A DNA stretch of 64,000 nt from Kitasatospora humi. Lineage in GTDB: Bacteria; Actinomycetota; Actinomycetes; Streptomycetales; Streptomycetaceae. Both the position numbers and the translations under genes were made by a program. The DNA is taken from positions 186,001-250,000 of the forward strand of contig NZ_JAJJPA010000005.1 of NCBI RefSeq assembly GCF_020907985.1, read 5' to 3'. Shown piece by piece: positions 25,845-35,547 of the stretch; position 1 is the stretch's first letter, and every line of letters begins with the position of its first letter. A model generated the notes under the pieces. The model worked only from the letters and a program-made list of their open reading frames with translations. It had not been told where the DNA came from and did no database searches.

Positions 25845-28082
25845 ATGGCCGCTCTCGACGAACCCCTGACCAAGCTGGTCGGCGACCGCACCGCGAAGGT
25901 GCTCGCCGACAGCCTCAAGCTGCGCACGGTCGGCGACCTGCTGCACCACTACCCGCGCCGGTACGCCGAGCGCGGCGAGCTGACCAGCCTGGACGACCTC
26001 CAGGTGGACGAGCACGTCACCGTGCTGGCCCGGATCGAGAAGGTGACGCTGATCCCGTTCCGCGGTCGCAAGGGCGACCGCCTGGAGGTGATCGTCACCG
26101 ACGGGCGCAGCAGGCTCACCCTGGTCTTCTTCAACCAGGGCTGGCGGCAGAAGGAGCTGCGGCCGGGCGCCCAGGGCCTGTTCGCCGGCAAGGTCGGCCT
26201 GTTCAACCGGACCAGGCAGCTGGCCTCGCCGGACTACCAACTGCTGGACCAGGAGGAGGGGGCCGGTCAGGATCAGACGGGCACGGCCGAGCAGTTCGCC
26301 GGCCGGCTGATCCCGGTCTACCCGGCCAGCGCCCAACTGCCCAGCTGGAAGCTGGCCAAGGCGGTCGAGCTGGCCCTGGACACCCGGCTGGACGAGGTCG
26401 GTGAGCCGCTGCCGGCCGAACTGCGCGCCGACCGCGGCCTGATCGGACTGCCCGAGGCCCTGGAGCTGATCCACCGCCCGCGCAGCCGGGCCGAGTTGGA
26501 GCGGGCCAGGGAGAGGCTGCGGTGGGACGAGGCCTTCGTGCTGCAGATCGCGCTGGCCCAGCGCCGGGCCGCCGCCGGCGCGCTGCCGGCCAAGCCCCGC
26601 CCGGTGCGGGGCGGCGGCCTGCTGGAGGCGTTCGACGCCAAGCTGCCGTTCACCCTGACCGGTGGCCAGCAGGCGGTCGGCCGGGAGATCTTCGCCGACC
26701 TGGCCTCCGAGCACCCGATGCACCGGCTGCTGCAGGGCGAGGTCGGCTCGGGGAAGACCCTGGTGGCGCTGCGCGCGATGCTCGCCGTGGTGGACGCCGG
26801 CGGGCAGGCCGTGCTGCTCGCGCCCACCGAGGTGCTGGCCCAGCAGCACCACCGCTCGATCGTCGAGATGATGGGGGAGTTGGCCGAGGGCGGGATGCTC
26901 GGGGGCTCCGAGATCGGCACCGGAGTGGCGCTGCTGACCGGCTCGATGGGCGCGCCGGCCCGCCGGCGGACGCTCTCCGACATGGCCTGCGGCAACGCCG
27001 GGATCACCATCGGCACCCACGCCCTGATCGAGGACAAGGTGCAGTTCCAGGACCTCGGCCTGGTGGTGGTGGACGAGCAGCACCGGTTCGGCGTGGAGCA
27101 GCGCGACGCGCTGCGCGCCAAGGGCGGCCAGCCGCCGCACCTGCTGGTGATGACCGCCACCCCGATCCCCCGCACGGTCGCGATGACCGTCTTCGGCGAT
27201 CTGGAGACGTCGGTGCTGGACCAGCTGCCGGCCGGCCGTTCGCCGATCTCCACCCATGTGGTGCCGGCCCTGGAGAAGCCCAACTTCCTCACCCGGGCCT
27301 GGGAGCGGATCCGCGAGGAGGTCGCCAAGGGGCACCAGGCCTACGTGGTCTGCCCGCGGATCGGCGACGAGGAGGACGACCCCAAGGCGGCGAAGAAGAA
27401 GCGCCGGGCCCCCGAGGACTTGGAGGAGCCGGCGGGCGCGGACGCCGGCTCGGGCAGCGACGAGCGGCGCCCGCCGCTGTCGGTGGTGGAGACCGCCGAG
27501 ATGCTGGCCAGGGGCCCGCTGGCCGGGCTGCGGCTGGAGATCCTGCACGGCCGCCTCGCCCCGGAGCAGAAGGACGACGTGATGCGCCGGTTCGCGGCCG
27601 GCCAGGTCGACGTGCTGGTCGCCACCACGGTGATCGAGGTGGGCGTCAACGTGCCCAACTCCACCGCGATGGTCATCATGGACGCCGACCGCTTCGGGGT
27701 CTCCCAACTGCACCAGCTGCGCGGCCGGGTGGGCCGGGGTTCCGCGCCGGGCCTGTGCCTGCTGGTCAGCGAGATGCCGGCCGGCTCCGCCGCGCGGGCC
27801 CGGCTGGACGCGGTGGCCGGCACCCTGGACGGCTTCGAGCTCTCCCGGATCGACCTGGAGCAGCGCCGCGAGGGCGATGTGCTGGGCCAGGCGCAGTCCG
27901 GGGTGCGCTCCTCGCTGAAGGTGCTCTCGGTGCTGGACGACGAGGAGGTGATCGCCGCGGCCCGCGAGGAGGCGGCCCGACTGGTCGCCGCCGACCCGGA
28001 GTTGGCGGAGCACCAGGAGCTGCGCGCGGAGCTGGCCGGGCTGCTCGACGAGGATCGCGCGGCCTATCTGGAGAAGGGCTGA
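25845..28082 (+). CDS. recG: ATP-dependent DNA helicase RecG
   Basis: A 745-residue fork-reversal and branch-migration helicase. An OB-fold wedge domain is at the N-terminus (VTVLARIEKV region), then helicase motif I GEVGSGKT, motif II DEQH in VVVDEQHRFGVEQR, TATPIPRT, and the second helicase half with VATTVIEVGVNVPNS and QLRGRVGRG. A charged insert (about residues 508-540) interrupts the second helicase domain, as in other actinobacteria. ATG at 25845 is preferred over GTG 25842 for spacing to AGGG. Confidence 0.96.
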   Translation: MAALDEPLTKLVGDRTAKVLADSLKLRTVGDLLHHYPRRYAERGELTSLDDLQVDEHVTVLARIEKVTLIPFRGRKGDRLEVIVTDGRSRLTLVFFNQGWRQKELRPGAQGLFAGKVGLFNRTRQLASPDYQLLDQEEGAGQDQTGTAEQFAGRLIPVYPASAQLPSWKLAKAVELALDTRLDEVGEPLPAELRADRGLIGLPEALELIHRPRSRAELERARERLRWDEAFVLQIALAQRRAAAGALPAKPRPVRGGGLLEAFDAKLPFTLTGGQQAVGREIFADLASEHPMHRLLQGEVGSGKTLVALRAMLAVVDAGGQAVLLAPTEVLAQQHHRSIVEMMGELAEGGMLGGSEIGTGVALLTGSMGAPARRRTLSDMACGNAGITIGTHALIEDKVQFQDLGLVVVDEQHRFGVEQRDALRAKGGQPPHLLVMTATPIPRTVAMTVFGDLETSVLDQLPAGRSPISTHVVPALEKPNFLTRAWERIREEVAKGHQAYVVCPRIGDEEDDPKAAKKKRRAPEDLEEPAGADAGSGSDERRPPLSVVETAEMLARGPLAGLRLEILHGRLAPEQKDDVMRRFAAGQVDVLVATTVIEVGVNVPNSTAMVIMDADRFGVSQLHQLRGRVGRGSAPGLCLLVSEMPAGSAARARLDAVAGTLDGFELSRIDLEQRREGDVLGQAQSGVRSSLKVLSVLDDEEVIAAAREEAARLVAADPELAEHQELRAELAGLLDEDRAAYLEKG

Positions 28083-28197
28083 GCGGTCCTTCGCGTTCGG
28101 GCCGGCCGGGCCGGAATTGTCAGTGCCCCGAGAGAGGATGAAGGTGTTCAGGACGCAGCCAACGTGCATTCCTGGCACGACACTTGGGGGTTCTCAC

Positions 28198-28707
28198 ATG
28201 GCATTCCGTCATCTCAACGAGCTTCCGCTGGGCGACAAGGTGTTCCGGGTCGAGCTGGCCAGCGACGACGACCGCGAGGTCACCCTCACCCTGACCGGCT
28301 GGCGCGAGGGGGCCGCGGCCGCCCCGCTGGCCAGCGGCCGGCTGCGGCTCCCGGTGGAGGACGTGGCCAACCTGCGGATCGCGCTCAACCGGGCGCTGCG
28401 CGCGCTGGCGATCGTGGCCGACGTCTCCGAGCCGATCCCCGACCGCGACGTGCTGCGCGAGCTCTACCCCGGCCACGGGGCCCCCTGGGTGCCGCAGCAC
28501 GAGGAGGAGCTGACCCGGCGGTTCCACGAGGGCGAGAGCATCGCCCGGATCGCCGCCCGGTTCGGCCGCACGCCCGACTCGGTCCGCACCAAGCTGCGCG
28601 AGCTCGGCCACGACCCGCGGCGCCCCGAGTTCTGCCCGCCGGACGGCTGCCTGTCCTGGTCGCGGTACGCCTCGCCGGCCCTGCTCGGCGCAACCCCGCA
28701 GGAGTAA
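28198..28707 (+). CDS. Conserved protein with helix-turn-helix-like segment, function unknown
   Basis: A 169-residue protein. The N-terminal half is a beta-rich region (VFRVELASDDDREVTLTLTG) followed by helices. Around residues 103-135 lies a clear helix-turn-helix pattern, LTRRFHEGESIARIAARFGR and then SVRTKLREL, reminiscent of Myb/GcrA-like or resolvase-type heads. The tail is Cys-containing. GGGGG lies upstream of the ATG. Located between recG and rsmD. It may be a DNA-binding protein, but I do not recognise the family. Confidence 0.75.
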   Translation: MAFRHLNELPLGDKVFRVELASDDDREVTLTLTGWREGAAAAPLASGRLRLPVEDVANLRIALNRALRALAIVADVSEPIPDRDVLRELYPGHGAPWVPQHEEELTRRFHEGESIARIAARFGRTPDSVRTKLRELGHDPRRPEFCPPDGCLSWSRYASPALLGATPQE

Positions 28708-28778
28708 CCCGTCGCCCGGGCCGCCGGTCGCCCCGTATAGCGTGGTCGTACCCGAGACCGATCGCACGAAGGATGGGT

Positions 28779-29342
28779 ATGACCCGCGTCATCGCCGGGG
28801 CGGCCGGCGGCCGTCGGCTGGCCGTCCCGCCCGGCCGGGGTACCCGGCCGACCTCCGACAAGGCCCGCGAGGCGATGTTCTCCACCCTGGAGTCGCTGCG
28901 CGGCACCCTGGCCGGGGCCCGGCTGCTCGACCTGTACGCCGGCTCCGGCGCGGTCGGCCTGGAGGCGCTCTCCCGGGGCGCCGAGCGGGTGCTGCTGGTG
29001 GAGGCGGACGCGGCGGCGGCCCGGGTGGTCCGGGCCAATGTGAAGACGGTCGGCCTGCCCGGCGCGGAGGTGCGGGCCGAGCGGGCCGAGCGGGTGGTGG
29101 CGGGACCGGTCCCGTCGACCCCGTTCGACCTGGTCTTCCTGGATCCGCCCTATGCGGTGGGCGACGCCGAGGTGCGCGAGATGCTGATCACACTCCGGGC
29201 TGGGGGCTGGATCACGGACGACGCACTCGTCACCGTGGAACGCAGCACCCGGGGCGGCGAGTTCGCCTGGCCCGGGGGCTTCGAAGCGCTCCGCTCCCGC
29301 CGCTACGGCGAGGGCACGCTCTGGTACGGACAGGCCGTCTGA
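28779..29342 (+). CDS. rsmD: 16S rRNA (guanine(966)-N(2))-methyltransferase
   Basis: A 187-residue SAM-dependent methyltransferase modifying G966 of 16S rRNA. The SAM-binding motif is LLDLYAGSGAVGLEALSRGA and the catalytic motif is FLDPPY. The N-terminus VIAGAAGGRRLAVPPG and RPTSDKAREAMF are typical. ATG at 28779 fits GAAGGA better than the ATG two codons upstream. It precedes coaD, the usual partner in bacteria. Confidence 0.95.
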   Translation: MTRVIAGAAGGRRLAVPPGRGTRPTSDKAREAMFSTLESLRGTLAGARLLDLYAGSGAVGLEALSRGAERVLLVEADAAAARVVRANVKTVGLPGAEVRAERAERVVAGPVPSTPFDLVFLDPPYAVGDAEVREMLITLRAGGWITDDALVTVERSTRGGEFAWPGGFEALRSRRYGEGTLWYGQAV

Positions 29343-29402
29343 GGCCCGGCCCCGCCGAGCTCCGCAGCGATCCAGCGACTTGCCGAAAGGGACACCACCG
29401 AA

Positions 29403-29894
29403 ATGCGCCGCGCCGTCTGTCCCGGGTCCTTCGACCCGATCACCAACGGGCACCTCGACATCATCGAACGGGCATCCAAGCTCTACGACGAGGTGTACGT
29501 CGCGGTGCTGATCAACCAGAACAAGCGGGGGCTCTTCAGTGTCGAGGAGCGGATCGAGATGATCGAGGAGACCTGCGCGCAGTACGGCAACGTCAGGGTC
29601 GAGTCGCACCACGGCCTGCTGGTGGACTTCTGCCTGGAGCGCGGCATCCCGGCCATCGTGAAGGGCCTGCGCGCGGTCAGCGACTTCGACTACGAGCTGC
29701 AGATGGCGCAGATGAACCGCGGCCTGACCGGCGTGGAGACCCTCTTCGTGCCCACCTCGCCGACCTACAGCTTCCTGTCGTCGACGCTGGTCAAGGAGGT
29801 CGCGGGCTACGGGCGTGACGTCTCGCACCTGATCCCGCCCACCGTGCACCGCCGCCTGGTGGACCGGATCGCCGAGCGGGCCGCCGAACGGTGA
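29403..29894 (+). CDS. coaD: Phosphopantetheine adenylyltransferase
   Basis: A 163-residue hexameric enzyme making dephospho-CoA from 4'-phosphopantetheine and ATP. The nucleotidyltransferase motif is VCPGSFDPITNGHLDII, and the C-terminal ISSS-like ATP motif is YSFLSSTLVKEVA. KGLRAVSDFDYELQMAQMNR is the pantetheine-binding helix. AAAGGGA precedes the ATG. Likely cotranscribed with rsmD. Confidence 0.97.
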   Translation: MRRAVCPGSFDPITNGHLDIIERASKLYDEVYVAVLINQNKRGLFSVEERIEMIEETCAQYGNVRVESHHGLLVDFCLERGIPAIVKGLRAVSDFDYELQMAQMNRGLTGVETLFVPTSPTYSFLSSTLVKEVAGYGRDVSHLIPPTVHRRLVDRIAERAAER

Positions 29895-29966
29895 GAGGGG
29901 GGCGCGGATTCTGACGTACAGTCGGTATCCCCGCCCCGCGGTTACTCACGGAAAGACGGAAGCCCC

Positions 29967-31115
29967 GTGGACGTGCAGAACAGAGTCGACGAGATCATCG
30001 GCGTGGTCGAGAGCGCCAGGTCGATGCCCATGTCGGCGTCCTGTGTGGTGAACCGGGCCGAGCTGGTCGCGATGCTGCGCGAGCTGCGCGAGTCGCTGCC
30101 GGCGGAGCTCGCGCAGGCGCAGTCCGTGATGGCCGACCACGAGCAGATGGTGGCCGACGCCCGCGGGGAGGCCGAGCGAATCATCCAGGGCGCGCACGCC
30201 GAGCGGGGCTCGCTGATCTCCGACACCGAGGTGGTCCGCCGCGCCCAGGCCGAGGCCGACAAGATCATGGCCGAGGCCCGCGAGGAGGTCTCGGTCAAGC
30301 GCCAGGAGGCCGACGACTACGTCGACTCCAAGCTGGCCAACTTCGAGGTGGTGCTCACCAAGACGCTGGGCGCGGTCGGCCGCGGCCGCGACAAGCTGCG
30401 CGGCGAGGGCGGCTACGAGGCCGAGGACGGCGAGGAGTTCCAGTCGCGCACCAGCCCCAGCCCGGAGGTCGACGAGTACGTCGACGCCAAGCTCGCCACC
30501 CTGCAGGCGGTGCTCAGCGGCACCCTGGAGGCGGTCGGCCGGGGCCGCGACAAGCTGCTCGGCAAGAAGCCGATCGACGAGCTGGCCGCCTACCTCGCCC
30601 TCGCCGACGAGGCCCAGGAGCAGAAGGACCGGGCCGAGGCGGTGGCCGCGGGCTTCGCCGCCGACGGCGAGGAGGAGCGGCCCTGGTACCGCGAGCCGGA
30701 CCAGCAGCCGGCCGCCGCGGCCTGGCCGGGCCAGCAGGGCGGCGTCGAGGGCGGCTGGCCGCAGGCCCCCGAGCAGGGCGGCTACCCGACCCAGCAGCCC
30801 GCCCTGGCCGCCTACCCCGGTGAGTACCAGGACCCGTACGGCGGCGGCTACGACCCCGCCGCGGCGGCCTACGGCCACGGCCAGTACGGCGGCTACCAGC
30901 AGCCCGAGCACGCCGACCCGTACGCGACCGGCTACGGCACCGGGTACCAGGAGCCGCCCGGCGGCTACCAGGTTCCGCCGCAGCCCGGCTACCAACCCCA
31001 GCAGTACCAGGGCTACCAGCAGGGTGGCGGCCAGCAGCCGGCGCTGGACGAGACCAGCTTCTTCGACACCAGCATGATCGACATGACCCGGCTGCGCGAG
31101 CTCGGCGGCCGCTGA
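29967..31115 (+). CDS. DivIVA-type / SepIVA-like coiled-coil protein
   Basis: A 382-residue cytoplasmic protein with a charged helical N-terminal 230 residues (NRVDEIIGVVESARSMPMSA start, then long Ala/Glu-rich coiled coil with DADKIMAEAREE-type heptads). It contains two similar DDYVDSKLANFEVVL / DEYVDAKLATLQAVL blocks, each followed by GAVGRGRDKL or EAVGRGRDKL, so the coiled coil carries an internal duplication. The C-terminal 150 residues are Gln/Tyr/Gly/Pro-rich. By position (coaD-rpmF region) and design it matches the mycobacterial cell-division protein SepIVA. A septum or tip role is inferred. Confidence 0.85.
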   Translation: MDVQNRVDEIIGVVESARSMPMSASCVVNRAELVAMLRELRESLPAELAQAQSVMADHEQMVADARGEAERIIQGAHAERGSLISDTEVVRRAQAEADKIMAEAREEVSVKRQEADDYVDSKLANFEVVLTKTLGAVGRGRDKLRGEGGYEAEDGEEFQSRTSPSPEVDEYVDAKLATLQAVLSGTLEAVGRGRDKLLGKKPIDELAAYLALADEAQEQKDRAEAVAAGFAADGEEERPWYREPDQQPAAAAWPGQQGGVEGGWPQAPEQGGYPTQQPALAAYPGEYQDPYGGGYDPAAAAYGHGQYGGYQQPEHADPYATGYGTGYQEPPGGYQVPPQPGYQPQQYQGYQQGGGQQPALDETSFFDTSMIDMTRLRELGGR

Positions 31116-31137
31116 GCCGGCGGCGCAGGGCGCGAAG

Positions 31138-31166
31138 TTGGGCCTGGGCGCGCTCTCGGGTACGCT
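31138..31166 (+). promoter_or_regulatory. Promoter of the DUF177-rpmF-rnc-mutM operon
   Basis: TTGGGC (31138-31143) and TACGCT (31161-31166) with a 17-base spacer, about 125 bases before the DUF177 start. Confidence 0.55.
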
Positions 31167-31291
31167 GACCACTCCGGCCCTTTTGAATGCCGGATCGTTC
31201 GGCTGCCCGCGCACCCCTCGTGCGTGACCCGGACCACACAGACCGCACCGCGCGCCGCAGGGATGCGCCCGCCGCCAGGAAGTCAGGAACC

Positions 31292-31927
31292 GTGAACCGC
31301 CTCGACCACCGCGACCCGCTCGTGTTCGACACGCATGAGCTCGGCCGCCGCCCCGGTTCGATGCGCGAGGTCTCCCGCACCCTCCAGGCGCCCGAGGGCT
31401 TCGGCATCGAGGACGTCATCGGCGTCCCGGTCGGCAGCGAGATCGCGCTGGAGCTGCGGCTGGAGTCGGTGGTCGAGGGCGTGCTCGTCACGGGTACCGC
31501 CGAGGCCGAGGTGACCGGCGAGTGCGTGCGCTGCCTGGAGCCGGTCGAGGACGAACTCGACGTCGACTTCCAGGAGCTGTACTACTACCCGGAGACCGAC
31601 GAGCGCGGCCGGGCGACCTCCCAGGACGACGAGTCCGACGAGGACGAGGAAGAGACTTACCGGTTGGAGGGCGATTTCTTCGACCTCGAACCGGTGCTGC
31701 GTGACGCGGTGGTGCTCGCACTGCCGCTGCAGCCGGTGTGCCGGGAAGACTGCCTGGGCCTGTGCTCCGAGTGCGGGGCGCTGCTCAACGAGGACCCGGA
31801 CCACCACCACGATGCCGTCGACCCCCGGTGGGCGGCTCTGCAGGGACTCTCCGCCGGCCACGGCGACGAGGGTGACGAGAAGACCAGCGACACCCGTGAG
31901 GGTCTCGCGGAGAACCAGGAGAAGTAG
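31292..31927 (+). CDS. DUF177 (YceD-family) protein
   Basis: A 211-residue YceD/DUF177 protein, coupled to rpmF across bacteria and implicated in 23S rRNA accumulation. The family core [23 protein letters not shown] is followed by an acidic stretch and [19 protein letters not shown], whose cysteines suggest a metal site. GTG at 31292 follows AGGAA; earlier in-frame starts lie in the leader. The stop is two bases before the rpmF GTG. Confidence 0.9.
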   Translation: MNRLDHRDPLVFDTHELGRRPGSMREVSRTLQAPEGFGIEDVIGVPVGSEIALELRLESVVEGVLVTGTAEAEVTGECVRCLEPVEDELDVDFQELYYYPETDERGRATSQDDESDEDEEETYRLEGDFFDLEPVLRDAVVLALPLQPVCREDCLGLCSECGALLNEDPDHHHDAVDPRWAALQGLSAGHGDEGDEKTSDTREGLAENQEK

Positions 31928-31929
31928 CC

Positions 31930-32103
31930 GTGGCTGTTCCGAAGCGGAAGATGTCGCGCAGCAACACGCGCCACCGCCGTAGCAACTGGAAGGCCGTTGT
32001 CCCCGCGCTCGTCGCGTGCGACCGCTGCCACGAGCCGAAGCTCGCGCACATCGCGTGCCCGAGCTGCGGCACGTACAACCGTCGCCAGGTCCTCTCGGTC
32101 TGA
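31930..32103 (+). CDS. rpmF: 50S ribosomal protein L32
   Basis: A 57-residue L32 beginning with basic [17 protein letters not shown] and holding four cysteines in CDRCHE and CPSC that bind zinc. The GTG start lies two bases after the DUF177 stop. It is followed closely by rnc. This is the usual DUF177-rpmF-rnc order. Confidence 0.97.
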   Translation: MAVPKRKMSRSNTRHRRSNWKAVVPALVACDRCHEPKLAHIACPSCGTYNRRQVLSV

Positions 32104-32123
32104 TCGGCGGGGTGGACGGATCG

Positions 32124-32903
32124 ATGTCGGACGCTCACTCCTCCCGCAAGTCGGGTCCCCGCAAAAGCGGGGGTGAACCGGGCAGCGGGCCGGCTTCGAC
32201 CGCATACGACGTTCTGGAAGGGCGCCTCGGGTACACGCTTGAGCGCGCCCTTCTGGTACGTGCCCTGACACACCGCTCGTTCGCGTACGAGAACGGCGGG
32301 CTGCCCACCAACGAGCGCCTGGAGTTCCTGGGCGACTCGGTGCTGGGCCTGGTGGTGACCGACACCCTCTACCGCATCCACCCGGACGTCCCGGAGGGCA
32401 CGCTCGCCAAGTTGCGCGCCGCGGTGGTCAATTCGCGCGCGCTCGCCGAGGTCGGCCGCGGCCTAAACCTCGGTGCCTTCATCCGGCTCGGCAAGGGCGA
32501 GGAGGGCACCGGTGGACGTGACAAGTCCTCGATCCTCGCGGACACCGTCGAGGCGATCATCGGCGCCGTCTACCTGGACCAGGGCCTGGACGCCGCCACC
32601 GAGTTCGTCCACCGGTTGTTCGACCCGCTGATCGCGGAGTCCTCGCAGCTGGGCGCCGGTCTGGACTGGAAGACCAGCCTGCAGGAGCTGACCGCCCAGG
32701 TGGGCATCGGCGTGCCGGAGTACGTGGTCGAGGAGTCCGGTCCGGACCACGAGAAGACCTTCAACGCCGCGGCCCGGGTGGCCGGCGAGGCCTTCGGCAG
32801 CGGCACCGGCCGCTCCAAGAAGGAGGCCGAGCAGAAGGCCGCCGAGAGCGCCTGGCGGGCCATCAAGGCCAAGTACGGCGACCCGACCGCACCCGCAGCC
32901 TGA
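32124..32903 (+). CDS. rnc: Ribonuclease III
   Basis: A 259-residue double-stranded RNA endonuclease that processes rRNA and, in Streptomyces (as AbsB), influences antibiotic production. The signature [16 protein letters not shown] (about residues 57-72), the second acidic site in [15 protein letters not shown], and a C-terminal double-stranded-RNA-binding domain ending [16 protein letters not shown] are all intact. A 30-residue disordered leader precedes the domain. Coupled with mutM downstream. Confidence 0.97.
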   Translation: MSDAHSSRKSGPRKSGGEPGSGPASTAYDVLEGRLGYTLERALLVRALTHRSFAYENGGLPTNERLEFLGDSVLGLVVTDTLYRIHPDVPEGTLAKLRAAVVNSRALAEVGRGLNLGAFIRLGKGEEGTGGRDKSSILADTVEAIIGAVYLDQGLDAATEFVHRLFDPLIAESSQLGAGLDWKTSLQELTAQVGIGVPEYVVEESGPDHEKTFNAAARVAGEAFGSGTGRSKKEAEQKAAESAWRAIKAKYGDPTAPAA

Positions 32904-32920
32904 GGGCGGCGAGCCGGCCG

Positions 32921-33811
32921 ATGCCCGAACTCCCCGAGGTCGAGGTGGTCCGACGCGGCCTGGACCGCTGGGTCTCCGGCCGGACCGTGGCCGAGGTCGA
33001 GGTCTGCCACCCCCGCGCGGTGCGCCGGCAGACCGGCGGCGGCCTGGACTTCGCCGCCCGGCTGACCGGCCGCGTCCTGGGCCCGGCCCGGCGCCGCGGC
33101 AAGTACCTGTGGCTTCCGGTCGACGAGGCCGCCGGGGATCGCCGCAGCGCCCTGCTCGGGCACCTCGGGATGAGCGGTCAGCTGCTGGTGCAGGACCCGG
33201 CCGTGCCCGACGAGACCCATCTGCGGATCCGGCTGCGGTTCACCGACGGCGGCCGCGAACTGCGCTTCGTGGACCAGCGCACCTTCGGCCACCTGGCCGT
33301 CGACGACCTGCTGTTCGACGGGCCGGGCGACGCCCAGGGCCTGCCCGCCGCGCTCGCCCACATCGCCCGCGACCCGCTGGACCCGCTCTTCGACGACGCC
33401 GGGTTCTTCACCGCGCTGCGCGCCAAGCGCACCACCGTGAAGCGGGCGCTGCTCGACCAGTCGCTGATCAGCGGCGTCGGCAACATCTACGCCGACGAGG
33501 CGCTGTGGCGCTCCAAACTGCACTACGACCGCCCCACCGAGACCCTGACCCGTCCGCTGGCCGCCACCCTGCTGGCCAACGCCCGGGAGGTGATGACGGC
33601 CGCGCTGGCGGTCGGCGGCACCAGCTTCGACAGCCTCTACGTCAACGTCAACGGCGAGAGCGGCTACTTCTCCCGCTCGCTGGACGCCTACGGGCGCGAG
33701 GGCGAGCCCTGTTACCGCTGCGGCACCCCGATCCGCCGGGCGGCCTGGATGAACCGCTCCAGCTACTTCTGCCCGCGCTGCCAGCGCGTGCCGCGCCAGC
33801 GCGCCTACTGA
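32921..33811 (+). CDS. mutM: Formamidopyrimidine-DNA glycosylase
   Basis: A 296-residue bifunctional glycosylase/AP lyase removing 8-oxoguanine. The catalytic N-terminus PELPEVE, the conserved lysine in [16 protein letters not shown], the [16 protein letters not shown] helix-two-turn-helix region, and the C-terminal zinc finger with CYRC and CPRC are all present. It follows rnc by 17 bases. Its last seven bases overlap the convergent transporter gene. Confidence 0.97.
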   Translation: MPELPEVEVVRRGLDRWVSGRTVAEVEVCHPRAVRRQTGGGLDFAARLTGRVLGPARRRGKYLWLPVDEAAGDRRSALLGHLGMSGQLLVQDPAVPDETHLRIRLRFTDGGRELRFVDQRTFGHLAVDDLLFDGPGDAQGLPAALAHIARDPLDPLFDDAGFFTALRAKRTTVKRALLDQSLISGVGNIYADEALWRSKLHYDRPTETLTRPLAATLLANAREVMTAALAVGGTSFDSLYVNVNGESGYFSRSLDAYGREGEPCYRCGTPIRRAAWMNRSSYFCPRCQRVPRQRAY

Positions 33812-34719
33812 CGCGCCGGTTGCCGCTCCTTGGCCTCCGGGTGCAGCGCGCCCTCGCCCTCCCCGTAGTGGGCCACCGCGACCGCGCCGACCACCGCGAG
33901 CACGAAGCCGACCAGGCCCAGCCAGGACAGGCCGGCCCGGGTCGCGTCGCCCAGCCAGACCACTCCGATCACCCCGGGCAGCACGGTCTCGCCCACCACC
34001 AGGGCGGCCGTCGCGCCGTTCACCGAGCCGACCTGCAGCGCCACCGTGTGCAGGTACATCCCGCCCAGGCCGCCGACCACGATCGCGTACAGGGCCGGAT
34101 CGCCGAGCAGCGTGCCGAGGTCGAACGGGTTGAGGCCGCCGAGCACCCGCACCCCGATCCCGAGCGCGCCGAAGAGCAGGCCGGAGAGCAGCCCGGCCAC
34201 CACCGCGCCGCGCGCGCCCAGCCGGCGCACCAGCAGGGTGCCGCCGGAGATCAGCACCACCGAGATCAGCAGCAACGCCCAGTGCGAGCCGAGCGAGGTG
34301 TGGGTGTGGCCCTCCGGGCCGGCGGCGATGGCCAGGAGCACCAGCGCACCGCAGACCGTGCCGATCGCCGCCCACTCCGGTCGGCGCAGCCGCAGGCCGA
34401 GCATCTTGACGCTGGCCAGCGCGGTGATCACCAGGTTGGCGCTGATCACCGTCTGGGAGAGGAAGAGCGGCAGCAGCCGGGAGGCGAGCGCGGCGAGCGC
34501 GAACCCGACGAAGTCCAGCACCGTGCCGAGCAGGAACTCCCAGGTGACCACGGCCTTGGCGGTGGAGTTGAGGCTCGGGCCGCCGTGCTCGGTGAGCTGC
34601 CGGTCGGGCTGGTCGGCGGCCTCCTGGCGGGCCGAGCGGCGGGAGCCCACGGCCTGCAGCACCGAGCCGAGTCCGTAGCAGGTGGAGGCCGCGACGGCGG
34701 TCACCAAGCCGATGATCAC
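33805..34719 (-). CDS. DMT/EamA-like membrane transporter
   Basis: A 304-residue integral membrane protein with about nine to ten hydrophobic helices in the pattern of the drug/metabolite transporter superfamily. It starts [22 protein letters not shown], has a hydrophilic loop near residues 28-50, and internal similarity between halves. The substrate is not predictable. GTG at 34719 has AGGAG five bases upstream. The stop overlaps the mutM stop on the other strand. Confidence 0.85.
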   Translation of the reverse strand: MIIGLVTAVAASTCYGLGSVLQAVGSRRSARQEAADQPDRQLTEHGGPSLNSTAKAVVTWEFLLGTVLDFVGFALAALASRLLPLFLSQTVISANLVITALASVKMLGLRLRRPEWAAIGTVCGALVLLAIAAGPEGHTHTSLGSHWALLLISVVLISGGTLLVRRLGARGAVVAGLLSGLLFGALGIGVRVLGGLNPFDLGTLLGDPALYAIVVGGLGGMYLHTVALQVGSVNGATAALVVGETVLPGVIGVVWLGDATRAGLSWLGLVGFVLAVVGAVAVAHYGEGEGALHPEAKERQPARQ

Positions 34720-34748
34720 AAATACTCCTGACGAGGGTGTGATCCCCA

Positions 34749-35333
34749 CTATGCCCTGTCGTCGTCGGCCCCGAGAACACGCCTGGTGCGGTTGCGGCGC
34801 TCGCACAGCAACCGCAGCCCGATCGCGCTCCCGGCCGCCGCCATCGCCGTGACCATCACCGGGAATCCGTGCACGGCCCACCTGGCGGCCCCGGCGGCCA
34901 GGGCCTTGGCGTCGCCGTAGCGCTCGCCCTGGGCCAGCAGCTCCGCGCCGGCCGTGGTCCCCAGCACCACCGGGGCGATCGCGGTGACCACCCACCACCA
35001 GCCGGCCCGGGTCGCCAGCCAGGCCCCGGCGGTGGCGCCCGCCACCGTGAGCACCCCGAAGACGCCGGCCGGCGCGGAGCCGCGCAGCTCGTCGGCGAGC
35101 GCCCCGACCACCGGCAGGCCCAGCGAGACGGTCAGCACCTGCCCGGAGGTCAGCCGCCGGGCGCGGCAGTGGGCGCGTGCCCTGGCGCGCGCCAGGGCAC
35201 GCGCGCCGACCCGCCCGGCGCCCGGCCCGTCCGCGGCGCGACGCGGACCGGGCAGCGCGGCCCGGCCCCGGGTGCGGCCGCGGGGCCGGGTCGCTTCGTC
35301 ACCGGTGAGCGCGGAAGCCCGTTGCCCTGCCAT
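34749..35333 (-). CDS. Membrane protein of unknown function (DUF6542-like)
   Basis: A 194-residue protein. The first 65 residues are Arg/Ala/Pro-rich and cytoplasmic. Four hydrophobic segments follow (VLTVSLGLPVVGALADEL, GVFGVLTVAGATAGAWLA, WVVTAIAPVVLG, FPVMVTAMAAAGSAIGL). The pattern resembles a small Streptomyces membrane family placed here in other genomes. The N-terminal part contains ALARARAR encoded by a 32-bp DNA palindrome. ATG at 35333 has a weak GGGA/GAGG site. Function unknown. Confidence 0.75.
   Translation of the reverse strand: MAGQRASALTGDEATRPRGRTRGRAALPGPRRAADGPGAGRVGARALARARARAHCRARRLTSGQVLTVSLGLPVVGALADELRGSAPAGVFGVLTVAGATAGAWLATRAGWWWVVTAIAPVVLGTTAGAELLAQGERYGDAKALAAGAARWAVHGFPVMVTAMAAAGSAIGLRLLCERRNRTRRVLGADDDRA
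35173..35204. repeat. 32-bp perfect palindrome inside a gene
   Basis: GCGCGTGCCCTGGCGC is followed immediately by its reverse complement (no loop), within the N-terminal coding part of the DUF6542-like gene. Confidence 0.9.
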
Positions 35334-35547
35334 GATTCCCAACCTCGTCCCTCGGGAGGTCCGCCGAGTGGCGAACGTAACTGTTGCGTAAGAGAAAGAA
35401 CCTTGGCCTGGTCTTGGCATGTTCTTGGGGTGACCGGCAAGCGCCTTGCCGCATCGCGGAGTTGGCCGGTCGGGTGGCTCCGCGGCCGGGCATCCGGAAC
35501 CGGGAGCTCCTGATCGCTTCGATGAGCGGCCCGGTAGCGTCTGGAGC

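Noticed and set aside
24900..28178. A 1092-codon open frame on the minus strand
   Set aside because: It is antisense to the DAK2 gene and recG, with no recognisable domain and no ribosome site.
28760..28778. Upstream ATG at 28773 as the rsmD start
   Set aside because: It lies inside the GAAGGA ribosome site. ATG 28779 has the better spacing.
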